From positions 1 through 64,000 of the forward strand of contig JBFWUS010000001.1 of assembly GCA_050247155.1 (NCBI GenBank): DNA of 64,000 nucleotides, written 5' to 3'. The number at the start of each line of letters is the position of its first letter. Position 1 is the stretch's first letter. Source of the stretch: Mesorhizobium_G sp050247155 (lineage in GTDB: Bacteria > Pseudomonadota > Alphaproteobacteria > Rhizobiales > Rhizobiaceae). The position numbers and the translations under genes were made by a program. Of the stretch, positions 33,176-42,429 are shown in pieces. The notes under the pieces are model-generated. The model saw nothing but the letters and a program-made list of their open reading frames with translations. It searched no databases and was not told where the DNA came from.

Positions 33176-34782
33176 AATTCGGTCCCATTCCGCTCGACAA
33201 GGCCGAGGGCGCGATCCTGGCGCATTCGCTCAGCGCTGGCGGCAAGAAAATCCGTAAGGCGCAGGTGTTGTCTGCAGGAGACATCGCCCTGCTGCGCGAG
33301 GCAGGCGTGTCCGAGGTCATCGCGGCGGTACTCGACGCCGGCGATGTGGAGGAAAATGCGGCTGCCGAGCAAATGGTCGCGGCAATGCGATTTGCCGGGA
33401 TTGACGCCAGGCCGGCCGCTACGGGTCGAGTCAATCTGCACGCAGTCGCGGCTGGTATCTTTACCGTCGACGCGGCGCTGATCGATGCGATCAACGCGAT
33501 CAATCCGGCCATTACCGTGGCGACGCTGGAGCAGAACGCGCCAGTTGAAGACCATCAGATGGTCGCCACCGTGAAGATCATTCCCTACGCGGTGCCGGGC
33601 GATGTGCTGGCGAAGGCTATTGCGCTGTCGGCTGAGCGGCCGATCTTCGACGTGCATCCTTTTCGAGCTGCCAGGGTCGGTGTTGTCCAGACCACGCTGG
33701 CAGGCCTGAAGGACAGCGTGCTGGACAAGACCGTACGCACGACAGAAGCGCGGCTTGCGCGCTCCGGCAGCACCGTCGGCTCCGAGAGGCGCGTCGCCCA
33801 CCGGGCCGCAGACGTTGCCGCAGCGGCGGCTGAGCTGTCGCGGATGCATGATCTGGTCGTCATCTTCGGCGCATCGGCGGTAAGCGATTTCGACGACGTG
33901 ATCCCCGCTGCGATCCGGCAGGCCGGCGGCATCGTCACGCGCACCGGCATGCCGGTCGATCCCGGCAATCTGCTGGTGCTGGGCAAGCTCGGCGGCAAGC
34001 CGGTGATTGGTGCGCCTGGCTGTGCCCGCAGCCCGAAAGAGAACGGCTTTGATTGGGTGCTCGACCGCACGCTTGCCGGCATCGAAGTGACCGACCGCGA
34101 CATTGCCGGCATGGGCGTCGGCGGGCTGTTGATGGAGATCGCCAGCCGGCCGCAGCCGCGCGAGACGCCCGAGCGGCAGGCCGATCCGAAGGTGCATGCG
34201 ATCGTGCTGGCGGCCGGACGGTCCAGCCGCATGGGTGGGCCGAACAAGCTGCTGGCGGATTTTGAAGGGAAGCCACTGGTGCGACGCATGGCTGAGCGCG
34301 TGCTCGCTTCGACTGCGGACGGGCTGCTCGTGGTGACGGGACATCAGGCGGACCGTGTGCAGCACGCCGTTGGCGATTTGGGCGCACAGACGGTGCACAA
34401 CGCCGATTTTGCGTCCGGCCTGGCGTCGTCCTTGAAGGCTGGCGTTACGCATCTGCCGGAGGATGCCGTTGGCGCGTTGATCGTGCTGGGCGACATGCCT
34501 GGGGTCACGAGCGCGGATTTCGACAAGCTGATCGCGGCATTCCGCAAGTCAGGTGGGCGGGCGATTGTCCGCGCGACGCACAACGGCAAGCGCGGCAACC
34601 CGGTGATCCTGCCGCGCGGCCTGTTTGCCGCTGTGGCGATGCTCGAAGGTGACACCGGGGCCAGGCATCTGATCGAAGGGGGGAATGCGGAAGTCATTGA
34701 TGTGGAACTCGGCGCGTCTGCTTCGATTGACGTTGACACGCCTGAGGCGATGGCGCGCGCGGGTGGCGTTTTGCAAGGCTGA
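33172..34782 (+). CDS. Molybdopterin-binding/MocA-type nucleotidyltransferase fusion protein
   Basis: The protein is 536 residues. Residues 1 to about 330 form a molybdopterin-binding (MoeA/MogA-like) region with DLVVIFGASAVSDFDD, GGIVTRTGMPVDPGNLLVLG and GAPGCARSPKENGFDWVLDR. From about 340 there is a MobA/MocA-type nucleotidyltransferase starting IVLAAGRSSRMGGPNKLL and containing VTGHQADRV and GDMPGV. MocA converts Mo-molybdopterin to its cytosine dinucleotide form, the cofactor of xanthine/CO/nicotinate dehydrogenases. It fits well with the XdhC proteins just upstream. The start GTG overlaps the upstream stop. Confidence 0.9.
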   Translation: MKFGPIPLDKAEGAILAHSLSAGGKKIRKAQVLSAGDIALLREAGVSEVIAAVLDAGDVEENAAAEQMVAAMRFAGIDARPAATGRVNLHAVAAGIFTVDAALIDAINAINPAITVATLEQNAPVEDHQMVATVKIIPYAVPGDVLAKAIALSAERPIFDVHPFRAARVGVVQTTLAGLKDSVLDKTVRTTEARLARSGSTVGSERRVAHRAADVAAAAAELSRMHDLVVIFGASAVSDFDDVIPAAIRQAGGIVTRTGMPVDPGNLLVLGKLGGKPVIGAPGCARSPKENGFDWVLDRTLAGIEVTDRDIAGMGVGGLLMEIASRPQPRETPERQADPKVHAIVLAAGRSSRMGGPNKLLADFEGKPLVRRMAERVLASTADGLLVVTGHQADRVQHAVGDLGAQTVHNADFASGLASSLKAGVTHLPEDAVGALIVLGDMPGVTSADFDKLIAAFRKSGGRAIVRATHNGKRGNPVILPRGLFAAVAMLEGDTGARHLIEGGNAEVIDVELGASASIDVDTPEAMARAGGVLQG

Positions 34783-34847
34783 AAGTTTGCCCTGGCTGCT
34801 TTCCTGACTTAAGCATCGCACGGATGATTGACAGCCGCGCCTTCTCA

Positions 34848-35015
34848 CCACCGACCCCCCTCTGTCCTGCCGGACATCTCCCCCTCAAGGGGGGAGATCG
34901 GTCGACCGCTAGGGTTTCGCCTATAGCCAGCGTTGCAGAACGAGCGCTGAGGCTAACGCCGCTGATCTCCCCCCTTGAGGGGGAGATGTCCGGCAGGACA
35001 GAGGGGGGTCGGTGG
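34848..35015. repeat. Complete palindromic repeat (family A): 52-base perfect inverted arms
   Basis: The arms at 34848-34899 and 34964-35015 are exact reverse complements over 52 bases, each with CCTGCCGGACATCTCC and a CCCTCAAGGGG core. The spacer (64 bases) contains GTTGCAGAACGAGCGCTGAGG, shared with the partial copy at 1-150. Perfect arms suggest recent movement or ongoing gene conversion. The right arm extends into the reading frame of the following hydrolase. Confidence 0.9.
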
Positions 35016-35876
35016 CGATTATTCGCTCCGGTATTCATGGCTATTTTGTTGGGCGGAGCCGCCCCCTCCTCCGCCCAGTCCATGGCTCCGTTCAAAGACG
35101 AACTCTTCGCCTATCCGCAGACGCTTTCGTCGTCCGACAATGGCAACCACATCGTCGTCGACTATCGCGAGATGCGCGATGTCAACGAGCGCGATGAGGT
35201 ACCCGAGAAGCGGGTCAAGAAAGACTATATTTCGCTCGGCGTGCGCAACCAGCAGAAGGAACTGAAGCTCGCCACCGAGGCCGGCAATCTCCGCTTCGTC
35301 GCTGTCGGCAAGCAGTCCGGCGCGTCGATGATCGTGCTTTACCTGCACGGGCAAGGCGGCAGCCGGGCGCAAGGCGTCAGCGACTTTACGTTCGGCGGCA
35401 ACTTCAACCGCGTGAAGAACCTCGTGGTCAAGGCGGGTGGGCTCTACCTGTCGCCAGACTTTTCGACCTTTGGCGACAAAGGCGCGGCCGAAATCGCGGC
35501 GCTGATCGCGAACTATGCGGAGAAATCGCCGGCCGCGCCGGTGATTGTCGCCTGCGGCTCCATGGGTGGAGCGCTGTGCTGGAAGCTGGCGTCAGACCCG
35601 ACGACGGCATCCCGGCTGGGCGGCCTGCTGTTGCTCGGTTCATTGTGGGACGACAGCTTCTTGTCGAGCCCGGCCTACAAAGCCAAGGTGCCGGTGTTTT
35701 TCGGCCACGGCAGCAAGGACACGGTGTTTCCCGTCGAGAAGCAGGAAGCCTTCTTCAAGCGTGTGCGCGGCAAGTCGTATCCGGCGAAGTTCGTGCGGTT
35801 CGAGACCGGCACGCACGGCACGCCGATCCGCATGTCGGACTGGCGCGACGTGCTCAACTGGATGCTGTCGCGGTAG
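34986..35876 (+). CDS. Secreted alpha/beta hydrolase
   Basis: The protein is about 296 residues from ATG 34986, or 279 from ATG 35037. A signal peptide spans RWRLFAPVFMAILLGGAAPSSAQ. With the upstream start it has a basic start and full hydrophobic core; with the downstream start the n-region would lack charge. The upstream start, and its GAGGGGG ribosome-binding site, lie within the palindromic repeat. The catalytic domain has LYLHGQGGSRAQG, the nucleophile ACGSMGGALCW, GHGSKDTVFP (Asp) and GTHGTP (His). Substrate unknown. The element may have replaced the native 5' end. Confidence 0.75.
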   Translation: MSGRTEGGRWRLFAPVFMAILLGGAAPSSAQSMAPFKDELFAYPQTLSSSDNGNHIVVDYREMRDVNERDEVPEKRVKKDYISLGVRNQQKELKLATEAGNLRFVAVGKQSGASMIVLYLHGQGGSRAQGVSDFTFGGNFNRVKNLVVKAGGLYLSPDFSTFGDKGAAEIAALIANYAEKSPAAPVIVACGSMGGALCWKLASDPTTASRLGGLLLLGSLWDDSFLSSPAYKAKVPVFFGHGSKDTVFPVEKQEAFFKRVRGKSYPAKFVRFETGTHGTPIRMSDWRDVLNWMLSR

Positions 35877-35879
35877 GCC

Positions 35880-36929
35880 TTACGGCGCGCTCTCGTAATC
35901 CACGATCGTCTGGGCATCGATCTCGCCATCGTAGCTCGCGTCCACGTCGTATTTGACCAGCACGAAATTGCCGTCGCGGAACGTCCATGTGCCGTTCGAC
36001 GAGGCGTCGCCGACGCCGCGCCATTTCTCCCAGGAGATGATGGTGTTGTGGGCCGGGTCGAACTCGGAATTGATCACCTGGTCTACGGCGTAGAAGCCGG
36101 TCACGGTGATCTCCTTCACCTTGCTGTTTTCTGTATCGTCGGGGTTCTCATACACGACATCGAAGTCTGGCGTCGGGAACTCGACCTGCTTCAATCCGGA
36201 AATCTCATCCCAGAGATAATAGACCTGCGAGGTGTTATAGGCGCCCATGAAACAGGGGAAGCTGATCAGCCGCGCGGTGCGCTCCGGGTCTGTCGCGGCG
36301 TCGTCCTTGTTGCGATATTTGATGGTGTTGTCCGCCGGCGGGCCGTCAGGCAGGCCGGTTGCCGAATTGGCCTGGTCGCAGCTCTGGCCATAGAGGGCCA
36401 CGTAGCTTGCCTTGGCCTGTTCCAACACAGCATCGCCGCCAACTGGCTGGCCCTCGCCGCAGCTCTGAGGCAACGCGCTGTCGAGCGGCTCGTCGCTGGG
36501 TTTCAGCGAGCCTTTCTCAATATGCAGCGGCTGGAAATTGTCGCCCTGCACCTGCGGGTTGGCGAGACGCGCCGTATAGCAACCGGCAAACACTTTCGAC
36601 TGGTCGTCCGCACCGGTCGCTTCGATGGCCACGGGCACGTTGAAGAACGTGCTGCCGGCAGCACCCTCGGATGTGACCGCGCCGACGCGCAGTTGAATCG
36701 ACTTGGTATCCGTGTAGCCGTCGCCGAAGGCCTCGACCGTCTTTGCCGGTTTCTGGTCACGGTAGTAGGACCAGGCGCGGCCGTATTCCTTGCGGTTGAT
36801 TGCATTGTAGAGCGATTTCACCAGCGACGCCGCGTCGGACCGATTGTCGATGTAGGGGAGTTCTTGCGCCGAGGCGGCGCTCGCTGCGAGCGAGGCCGAC
36901 AGGGTGACAAGCACGGATCGAATCAGCAT
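35880..36929 (-). CDS. DUF1176 domain secreted protein
   Basis: This 349-residue protein has a signal peptide (LIRSVLVTLSASLAASAASAQ) and so is periplasmic. Residues 30-160 form a region with repeated aromatic/Asp motifs (YNAINRKEYGRAWSYYRDQKP); the C-terminal half, from about 225, has the DUF1176 outline with FPCFMGAYNTSQVYYLWDE, ITVTGFYAVDQVINSEFDP and NGTWTFRDGNFVLVKYDVDA. Cysteines may pair. Function unknown. The start is secure: GGAGG seven bases upstream. It converges with the hydrolase gene. Confidence 0.8.
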   Translation of the reverse strand: MLIRSVLVTLSASLAASAASAQELPYIDNRSDAASLVKSLYNAINRKEYGRAWSYYRDQKPAKTVEAFGDGYTDTKSIQLRVGAVTSEGAAGSTFFNVPVAIEATGADDQSKVFAGCYTARLANPQVQGDNFQPLHIEKGSLKPSDEPLDSALPQSCGEGQPVGGDAVLEQAKASYVALYGQSCDQANSATGLPDGPPADNTIKYRNKDDAATDPERTARLISFPCFMGAYNTSQVYYLWDEISGLKQVEFPTPDFDVVYENPDDTENSKVKEITVTGFYAVDQVINSEFDPAHNTIISWEKWRGVGDASSNGTWTFRDGNFVLVKYDVDASYDGEIDAQTIVDYESAP

Positions 36930-37444
36930 GGGAAGACCTCCGATTGCCGAATGTGCCCGATCCATTGCGGCAGGTCAGTGGCATTTTCGAGCGAGACGGC
37001 CTACGACCGCCAGCCCGCCCAAGCAGACAATTTTCAATCATTCATGGAACCTGACCATGGAAAAGCGCCGTCCGTTTCCAGCCCTGCTGGTTTCTCTGAC
37101 ATGGCGCGATCCTTTCTGAAACTTTTGCCCAAAGAGACTCGTGGCTGTGTGGCGCGCGATTCTTCACGCATAACCTTTGGCGGACCGTGCGCGTTGGGGT
37201 TTGGGCGTAATGGCCGGTGGGCGCAGGCAACTGCAAACACCGCCTTGGCTCGACGTTCGGGGCAGTCGGGCAAGCCCGGCAGGGCGCGTGCAGCGCGGCG
37301 GCTGCGCGCCCTTGCTACCGGCGGGCCGATTTGAAATTTCTTTCTACCGCGTTTGGGCGGCCCGCCGTCGGCCATGCTTTTGTCGTCGGCCGCGATTTTA
37401 AGGCTTGCCTGACAATCCGTTAGCCCATAAGGCTTTGCGCGGTA
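36930..37444. other. Intergenic region upstream of DUF1176 and tRNA-Pro
   Basis: About 0.5 kb without a supported gene. Short frames occur on both strands but none has a ribosome-binding site together with family resemblance. The part nearest 36930 must hold the DUF1176 promoter and the part before 37445 the tRNA promoter. I see no repeat of families A, B or C here. Confidence 0.5.
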
Positions 37445-37521
<77 letters not shown>

Positions 37522-37581
37522 TTCTCTTGTTGTAAATTTCTTCGATGCGGTAATCACATCTTCTGCTCGTTCGCGGTCCGC

Positions 37582-38859
37582 TCATGCGGCGAGACGTGCT
37601 GGCGAAGTGTTGGGTTTGAGTACGGCTCGTGGGTTGTGCATCGCACGCTGATGCCTCGCCTCCAGCGCCATGCAGCCCCAGATAAGTCCGATCAGCAGAT
37701 AGAGATGCCGCCAATGGTCGGTATCGATAACGCTGCCGAGGCCGACATGCCCGATGAAAACAACGTAGGCGCATAGCAGGTAGGGCTGCCAGGGTCGGTT
37801 GCGGAACAGGATGCGCAGGCCACCCGCTGCCGTCCACACCACCATGATCAGCCAGGACGCAAAGCCCAACCACCCATAGTCCAACAACGCCTTCAGCCAG
37901 ATGTTGTGCGTGTCTTCGAAGAATATCTTACCGAAGACCAGAGGGCCGATGCCGAGGGGATTTTCCATGGCCATCGTAAAGCCAACGGCGTAGCGGCCGA
38001 AGCGACCGAGATTGCCGCTGTCATACTCCTGCGCCAGACGGGCGCGTGAGGTGAAGACTTCGGCAACGCCGGGAATCTGCAGCGCAACCAGCAACGCCAA
38101 CACCAGCAACGAGATCGCCAGCACGCCCATCAAGACGATCCGCAGGCGGAACTTGCCGCTCGCGTTGCCGATGAAAAGCGCCGCCATCAGCAAGGCGGCC
38201 GAAAGCCCGAAAAGGCCCCATGCGCCGCGCGAAAAGGAAAAGAAGATACCGCCTATCACGATCAGCAGCGGTGCTGCATAGACGGGCATGAGGTGAGCGC
38301 GGCCGGTCAGCATGCGGTAAAGGAGATAGGTGGCGGGCAGAGCCAGAAATGGCCCGAAGACGTTGGGGTCCTGGAATGCGCCGGATGCGCGCTCATAACG
38401 CGTGAAGATATCGGCGCCGGGAAAGGCGTTGAAATAGCCGAGGATTCCGAGCGCGGAGGTGGACACGCCCGCGGCCAGCCAGCATAGAAAGATCGGTCTA
38501 AACAGCGCCGGGCGTGCCTCGATGACCGCGGCGAAAAACACCGAGGTCAGCGCCAGGAAGAGGGACACGGCGAGATAGAGCGGCGTGTCCTTGATGTCGG
38601 CCATCTGGGTCATCGAGATGAAGCCGCCGATGTTGAACAAGACGAGCAGCACCAGCAGCGGCGCAACCGACCGCGATATTTTCAGGCCGAACAGCGCCCA
38701 TACCGCTATCAGGACGACCATATAGAGTTCGTAAGGTGCTGGTTCGTTCAACACGAAGCCGGAGAGCAGAACGCCGATCGACACGGCGGTCGTCGCAATG
38801 AGCGCAATCGACTTGGCGTTTATCGCTGCCCGGGGCAGGCTGGGCGCCACTAGGGTCAA
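37582..38859 (-). CDS. O-antigen ligase/polymerase family protein
   Basis: This 425-residue inner-membrane protein has about eleven helices and a large periplasmic loop (about residues 255-330) with the Wzy_C/WaaL-type region: SRARLAQEYDSGNLGRFGRYAVGF, NPLGIGPLVFG and DTHNIWLKALLDYG, where the His may be catalytic. It would polymerise or ligate polysaccharide repeat units outside the membrane. The start is a TTG overlapping the stop of the upstream phosphotransferase as TTGA. It is the last gene of the minus-strand exopolysaccharide series. Confidence 0.88.
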   Translation of the reverse strand: MTLVAPSLPRAAINAKSIALIATTAVSIGVLLSGFVLNEPAPYELYMVVLIAVWALFGLKISRSVAPLLVLLVLFNIGGFISMTQMADIKDTPLYLAVSLFLALTSVFFAAVIEARPALFRPIFLCWLAAGVSTSALGILGYFNAFPGADIFTRYERASGAFQDPNVFGPFLALPATYLLYRMLTGRAHLMPVYAAPLLIVIGGIFFSFSRGAWGLFGLSAALLMAALFIGNASGKFRLRIVLMGVLAISLLVLALLVALQIPGVAEVFTSRARLAQEYDSGNLGRFGRYAVGFTMAMENPLGIGPLVFGKIFFEDTHNIWLKALLDYGWLGFASWLIMVVWTAAGGLRILFRNRPWQPYLLCAYVVFIGHVGLGSVIDTDHWRHLYLLIGLIWGCMALEARHQRAMHNPRAVLKPNTSPARLAA

Positions 38860-40394
38860 TACGCGTTTTCCGTATTGAGCAGCCGAACGGGGGTCAGGAA
38901 CAAGATCTTGAGGTCGAACCAGAGTGACCAGTTCTCGATGTAGTGGAGATCGTATTCCGTGCGCATCTTGATCTTGTCGTCATTGTCGATCTCGCCGCGC
39001 CAGCCATTGATCTGCGCCCAGCCAGTGACTCCTGGTTTGACCCGGTGGCGGGCGAAATAGCCGTCCACGACCTCGTGATAGAGTTTGTTGTGCGACTGCG
39101 CGGTGACGGCATGCGGGCGCGGACCGACCAGCGAAAGGTTTCCGATCAGCGCATTGAAGAATTGCGGCAATTCGTCGATCGAGGTCTTGCGGATGAAGCG
39201 GCCGACGCGCGTGACACGCGGATCGTTCTTCGTGACGGCGTTGCGTGCCGTCGGGTCGGCCATTTCCGTGTACATGGAGCGGAATTTGTAGACGTCGATT
39301 ACCTCGTTGTTGAAGCCATGGCGCTTCTGGAGAAAGAGCACCGGACCCTTGCTGTCGAGTTTGATGGCGATCGCCGTGGCAACCATGATCGGCGAGAACA
39401 CGAGGATGCCGAGCAGGCTGAAGACGATATCGAAAGCCCGCTTTGCCACCGAATCCCAGTTGTTGATCGGCCGGTCGAAGATGTCGAACATCGGCACCTG
39501 GCCGATGAACGAATAGGACCGCGGCCTGAAGCGGAGCTGGTTGGAGTGCGCGGAGAGCCGGATGTCCACCGGCAGCACCCAAAGCTTCTTCAGCAGCGAG
39601 AGCACGCGGCTTTCGGCCGTGATCGGCAGCGAAACGATGAGCATGTCGATGCGCGCGATGCGCGCGAATTCGATCAGTTCCGATATGTTGCCGAGCTTGG
39701 GATAGCCGGCGACCACGGGGGGCGAACGCCGATCGTCGCGGTCGTCGAAAATGCCGCAGATACGGATGTCGTTGTAGGGTTGTTGCTCGAGCGAGCGGAT
39801 CAGGTTTTCCGCCGTCTTGCCGCCACCGACGATCACGGCGCGGCGCTCCATCTTGCCGTTGCGCGCCCAGCGCCGCACCAGGATAGCCAGCCCGAAGCGC
39901 AGGCTCACCAGCAGCGCCAAGCCTGCTACATACCAGGCCGCGAACCAGAATCTTGAAAACTCTTCCGATATCTTCAGGAGGAAACCGAACAGCGCCATGA
40001 TCGCGAAGGTGCCGGACCAAACCAGCACGATATGCCGCAAAATGCTGAACGGCCGCAGCAGCGACGACAATTCGTAGCCGTCCATCAGTTCAAGCAGCAC
40101 TACCGCGGTCAGCGCGGCGCAAGCGACGAGCACGGGATAATGCCAGTTCAGATGCGTTCCAAAGCCGACATACACCGCGAATACGACAAGTCCGGAAAGG
40201 GCAAGCAGGCCGCACTCCACGAGCCGAAGCACGCCGCTCACCATGACCGGCGACATCGTGTCCCGGCGATATTGGGAAGCGATCGTGCGCGCGACATCGT
40301 TCAGCGCGTGCGGTGTGCTGTTGTAGTCGCCGCCGTCTTCGTAAGCGCGCACAGTCTTCAGGTTGAAGCGGCTGGCAGGGTCAATTTCGTTCAT
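38856..40394 (-). CDS. Undecaprenyl-phosphate sugar phosphotransferase (WcaJ/ExoY-like)
   Basis: This 512-residue polyisoprenyl-phosphate hexose-1-phosphate transferase starts each repeat unit of an exopolysaccharide. Four N-terminal membrane helices lead into a CoA-binding-like domain (AVIVGGGKTAENLIRSLEQQ). The C-terminal bacterial sugar transferase domain has KRAFDIVFSLLGI, KFRSMYTEMADP and KTSIDELPQFFNALIGNLSL followed by VGPRPH. The acceptor is undecaprenyl phosphate; the sugar is probably glucose or galactose but cannot be fixed. It is coupled to the ligase gene. Confidence 0.92.
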   Translation of the reverse strand: MNEIDPASRFNLKTVRAYEDGGDYNSTPHALNDVARTIASQYRRDTMSPVMVSGVLRLVECGLLALSGLVVFAVYVGFGTHLNWHYPVLVACAALTAVVLLELMDGYELSSLLRPFSILRHIVLVWSGTFAIMALFGFLLKISEEFSRFWFAAWYVAGLALLVSLRFGLAILVRRWARNGKMERRAVIVGGGKTAENLIRSLEQQPYNDIRICGIFDDRDDRRSPPVVAGYPKLGNISELIEFARIARIDMLIVSLPITAESRVLSLLKKLWVLPVDIRLSAHSNQLRFRPRSYSFIGQVPMFDIFDRPINNWDSVAKRAFDIVFSLLGILVFSPIMVATAIAIKLDSKGPVLFLQKRHGFNNEVIDVYKFRSMYTEMADPTARNAVTKNDPRVTRVGRFIRKTSIDELPQFFNALIGNLSLVGPRPHAVTAQSHNKLYHEVVDGYFARHRVKPGVTGWAQINGWRGEIDNDDKIKMRTEYDLHYIENWSLWFDLKILFLTPVRLLNTENAY

Positions 40395-40495
40395 TCACGC
40401 AATCCATCGCGATTGCGAGGAACCTATCAAATAGCGCCTAAGAAACCCTTGAAATGATCGTTCGTCTTGTCGCGGCCTCGACGCGAAATCGCATG

Positions 40496-41632
40496 TCACG
40501 CCGACATGGCTTCGACGTAGACGCGTTCGACCGCAGCCGACATCACATCCGCGCCGAAGCGGTTGCGCAGTTCATTTCCAGATGGCATTTCTGCTTTGAA
40601 ATCAACAGGATTTCGCAAAGAGTTGACCATCTTCTCGCTAATCGCGTCAGCCAGCGGTTCGGCAAGCAGCGATTCCCGCCCAACGAAAATCTCAGGAATC
40701 CCCCCGACGGCAGTGGCTATCATCGGCATGCCGGCGGCCAAGGCCTCGAGAACGATATAAGGCATCGCCTCGGCGCGCGACGGCACCACGATGGTGCGCG
40801 CTAGCGCAAACGCCTGCCGGGCTGGCATCGACGGCAAGAATCTGATCCGCGGCGAGAGGCCCAGTTTCGCCGCCTGCGCCTGGAACGCTGGCAATTCGCT
40901 GCCGTCGCCTACCATCACGGCCGAGACCGGGCGACCCATTTCCTGTTCGGTGCGCGCCAACGCGTCGATGAAAAGGTCGGGACCCTTCAGTGACCGCATC
41001 ATCCCTATGTAAAGGAAGTCGGCCGCATCGGACCGCGGCTCTACTGGTTCAAACTCTTCGGCCTGCAGGCCGTTATAGACCAGGCTGCTCATGGCCGGCG
41101 GCGTGCCGATTTTCCGGGCATAGGTGCGCCGTTCGTAGTCGGAGACGAAAAGCAAATGGTCGGTAAATCGCTCCATCAGCCGTTCGAGCGTGAAAAAAAA
41201 CCTGCCGACGACAGTGTCTTCATCATAGTGAAGACTGCCGCCGTGCAGAGAATAGACACGGGCTACGCGAGACCTGGAAACCCGTAACAATGTACCGAAC
41301 AGCCGGGCATAAACGCCGCCTTTGGCGCCATGTCCGTGCAAGACGTCCGGTCGCAATTCCTTGACAAGTTTAAACGTGCGCCACGCCGAGGCGAGATCGC
41401 CCGGCCCGATGTGACGCTGCATGCGTGTCCGGCGGACGCCGAGTTCGAGATAGGGCAGGGCAGATTCGAACAGCCGTTCTTCATGCGCGCCGCCAGTGGA
41501 CGAATCGCAGACAATGCCGACTTTGTGGCCGGCGGCAGCCTGTGCCTGCGCGAGATCCCGTACGTGCCTGAAAATGCCGCCGACGGGGGAGCGAAAGCAA
41601 TGGATGATCCTGAGCGGTTTTGTTGCGGCCAT
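40496..41632 (-). CDS. Glycosyltransferase family 4
   Basis: This 378-residue cytoplasmic GT-B enzyme has the N-terminal FRSPVGGIFRHVRDLAQAQ glycine-rich loop and the C-terminal nucleotide-sugar site AMPYIVLEALAAGMPMIATA followed by VGGIPE. It would add one sugar to the lipid-linked repeat unit begun by the WcaJ-like enzyme. Specificity is not readable. It lies 16 bases from the export lipoprotein gene and is probably in one operon with it. It is the only chain-extending glycosyltransferase in this stretch, so others must be encoded elsewhere. Confidence 0.9.
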   Translation of the reverse strand: MAATKPLRIIHCFRSPVGGIFRHVRDLAQAQAAAGHKVGIVCDSSTGGAHEERLFESALPYLELGVRRTRMQRHIGPGDLASAWRTFKLVKELRPDVLHGHGAKGGVYARLFGTLLRVSRSRVARVYSLHGGSLHYDEDTVVGRFFFTLERLMERFTDHLLFVSDYERRTYARKIGTPPAMSSLVYNGLQAEEFEPVEPRSDAADFLYIGMMRSLKGPDLFIDALARTEQEMGRPVSAVMVGDGSELPAFQAQAAKLGLSPRIRFLPSMPARQAFALARTIVVPSRAEAMPYIVLEALAAGMPMIATAVGGIPEIFVGRESLLAEPLADAISEKMVNSLRNPVDFKAEMPSGNELRNRFGADVMSAAVERVYVEAMSA

Positions 41633-41648
41633 AAATGACGGTTCGGCC

Positions 41649-42212
41649 TCAAAACAGCCGCTCGCGGACGTAGATCGTGTCGCCCGGCAGAAGTGGGTCG
41701 GATGTGATGACGCGCCCGGTCATGACCTTGCCGTTGATATCGCGGGTGATGTCGACGGTGGCCTGGTTCGCGCGCGGCGAAAAGCCGCCAGCGATGGCGA
41801 CAGCCTTCTGCACCGTGAGCCCCGGGACATAGGAATATTGCCCGGCCGCGCCCACCTCACCCATCACGAAGATGGGCCGGTAACGATCGACCTCGACCGA
41901 TACGTCTGGGTCGCGCAAGAAACCTTGGCGCAACTTGTCGGCGAGCGTCGTCTCCACTTGCTGCACGGTTCGTCCACGGGCGGGGATCGAGCCAACAAGC
42001 GGAAAGGCAAGATAGCCAGACTGGTCGACGGAATAGGTGTTCGTCAGGCTGTCCTGCTCGAAAACGGTCACCCGCACACGGTCGCCCGCGCCGAGTTGAT
42101 ACGGATAGTTCAGCGCCTCGTGAAAGGCCGCAGGCGCCGGCCGATAGCTCGAGCAACCGGCAAGCAATGTCACGGCCACTACCGCAAGGCATACAAAACG
42201 AGGCAATCTCAT
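41649..42212 (-). CDS. Polysaccharide export lipoprotein (Wza/ExoF-like)
   Basis: This 187-residue protein has the lipobox LLAGC at residues 17-21. A Poly_export domain (YPYQLGAGDRVRVTVFEQDSL, QSGYLAFPLVGSIPARG) is followed by one SLBB-type domain (IFVMGEVGAAGQYSYVPGLTVQKAVAIAGG). It is shorter than full Wza, as in KpsD/ExoF-type short versions, and would be part of the outer-membrane export pore. ATG 42212 is preferred to 42221. It is divergent from the ExoP-like co-polymerase, with a CtrA-type box in the shared promoter region. Confidence 0.9.
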   Translation of the reverse strand: MRLPRFVCLAVVAVTLLAGCSSYRPAPAAFHEALNYPYQLGAGDRVRVTVFEQDSLTNTYSVDQSGYLAFPLVGSIPARGRTVQQVETTLADKLRQGFLRDPDVSVEVDRYRPIFVMGEVGAAGQYSYVPGLTVQKAVAIAGGFSPRANQATVDITRDINGKVMTGRVITSDPLLPGDTIYVRERLF

Positions 42213-42359
42213 CCGACACAAACCCCAGACGAGGCCGGAAGATGCTCCGGCGCGAAAGTCATGAGCCGTTATTGTCCTGTTAGGGTTAATGGGCGGTAAA
42301 GGCTTAGCGGGGAAGGCAATGGCGCCGGCGGTGGCACATTAATAAAGGAAAACACTTCG

Positions 42360-42375
42360 TTAAGCCGATCTTAAC
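42360..42375. promoter_or_regulatory. CtrA-type binding site
   Basis: TTAA, seven bases (GCCGATC), TTAAC matches the alphaproteobacterial CtrA consensus TTAA-N7-TTAAC exactly. It lies 55 bases before the ExoP-like gene and about 150 bases before the divergent export lipoprotein gene. A further TTAA lies 20 bases upstream. Cell-cycle control of polysaccharide export would be a sensible role. Confidence 0.55.
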
Positions 42376-42429
42376 CGGCGGGTTACCATAGCTGTTTACC
42401 ATCTCCGTTGGAGTTTCGGAGTCTGACGC

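Noticed and set aside
36966..37375. Short frames in the region before tRNA-Pro (for example 37034-37375 minus)
   Set aside because: No ribosome-binding sites, and composition is no different from random GC-rich sequence.
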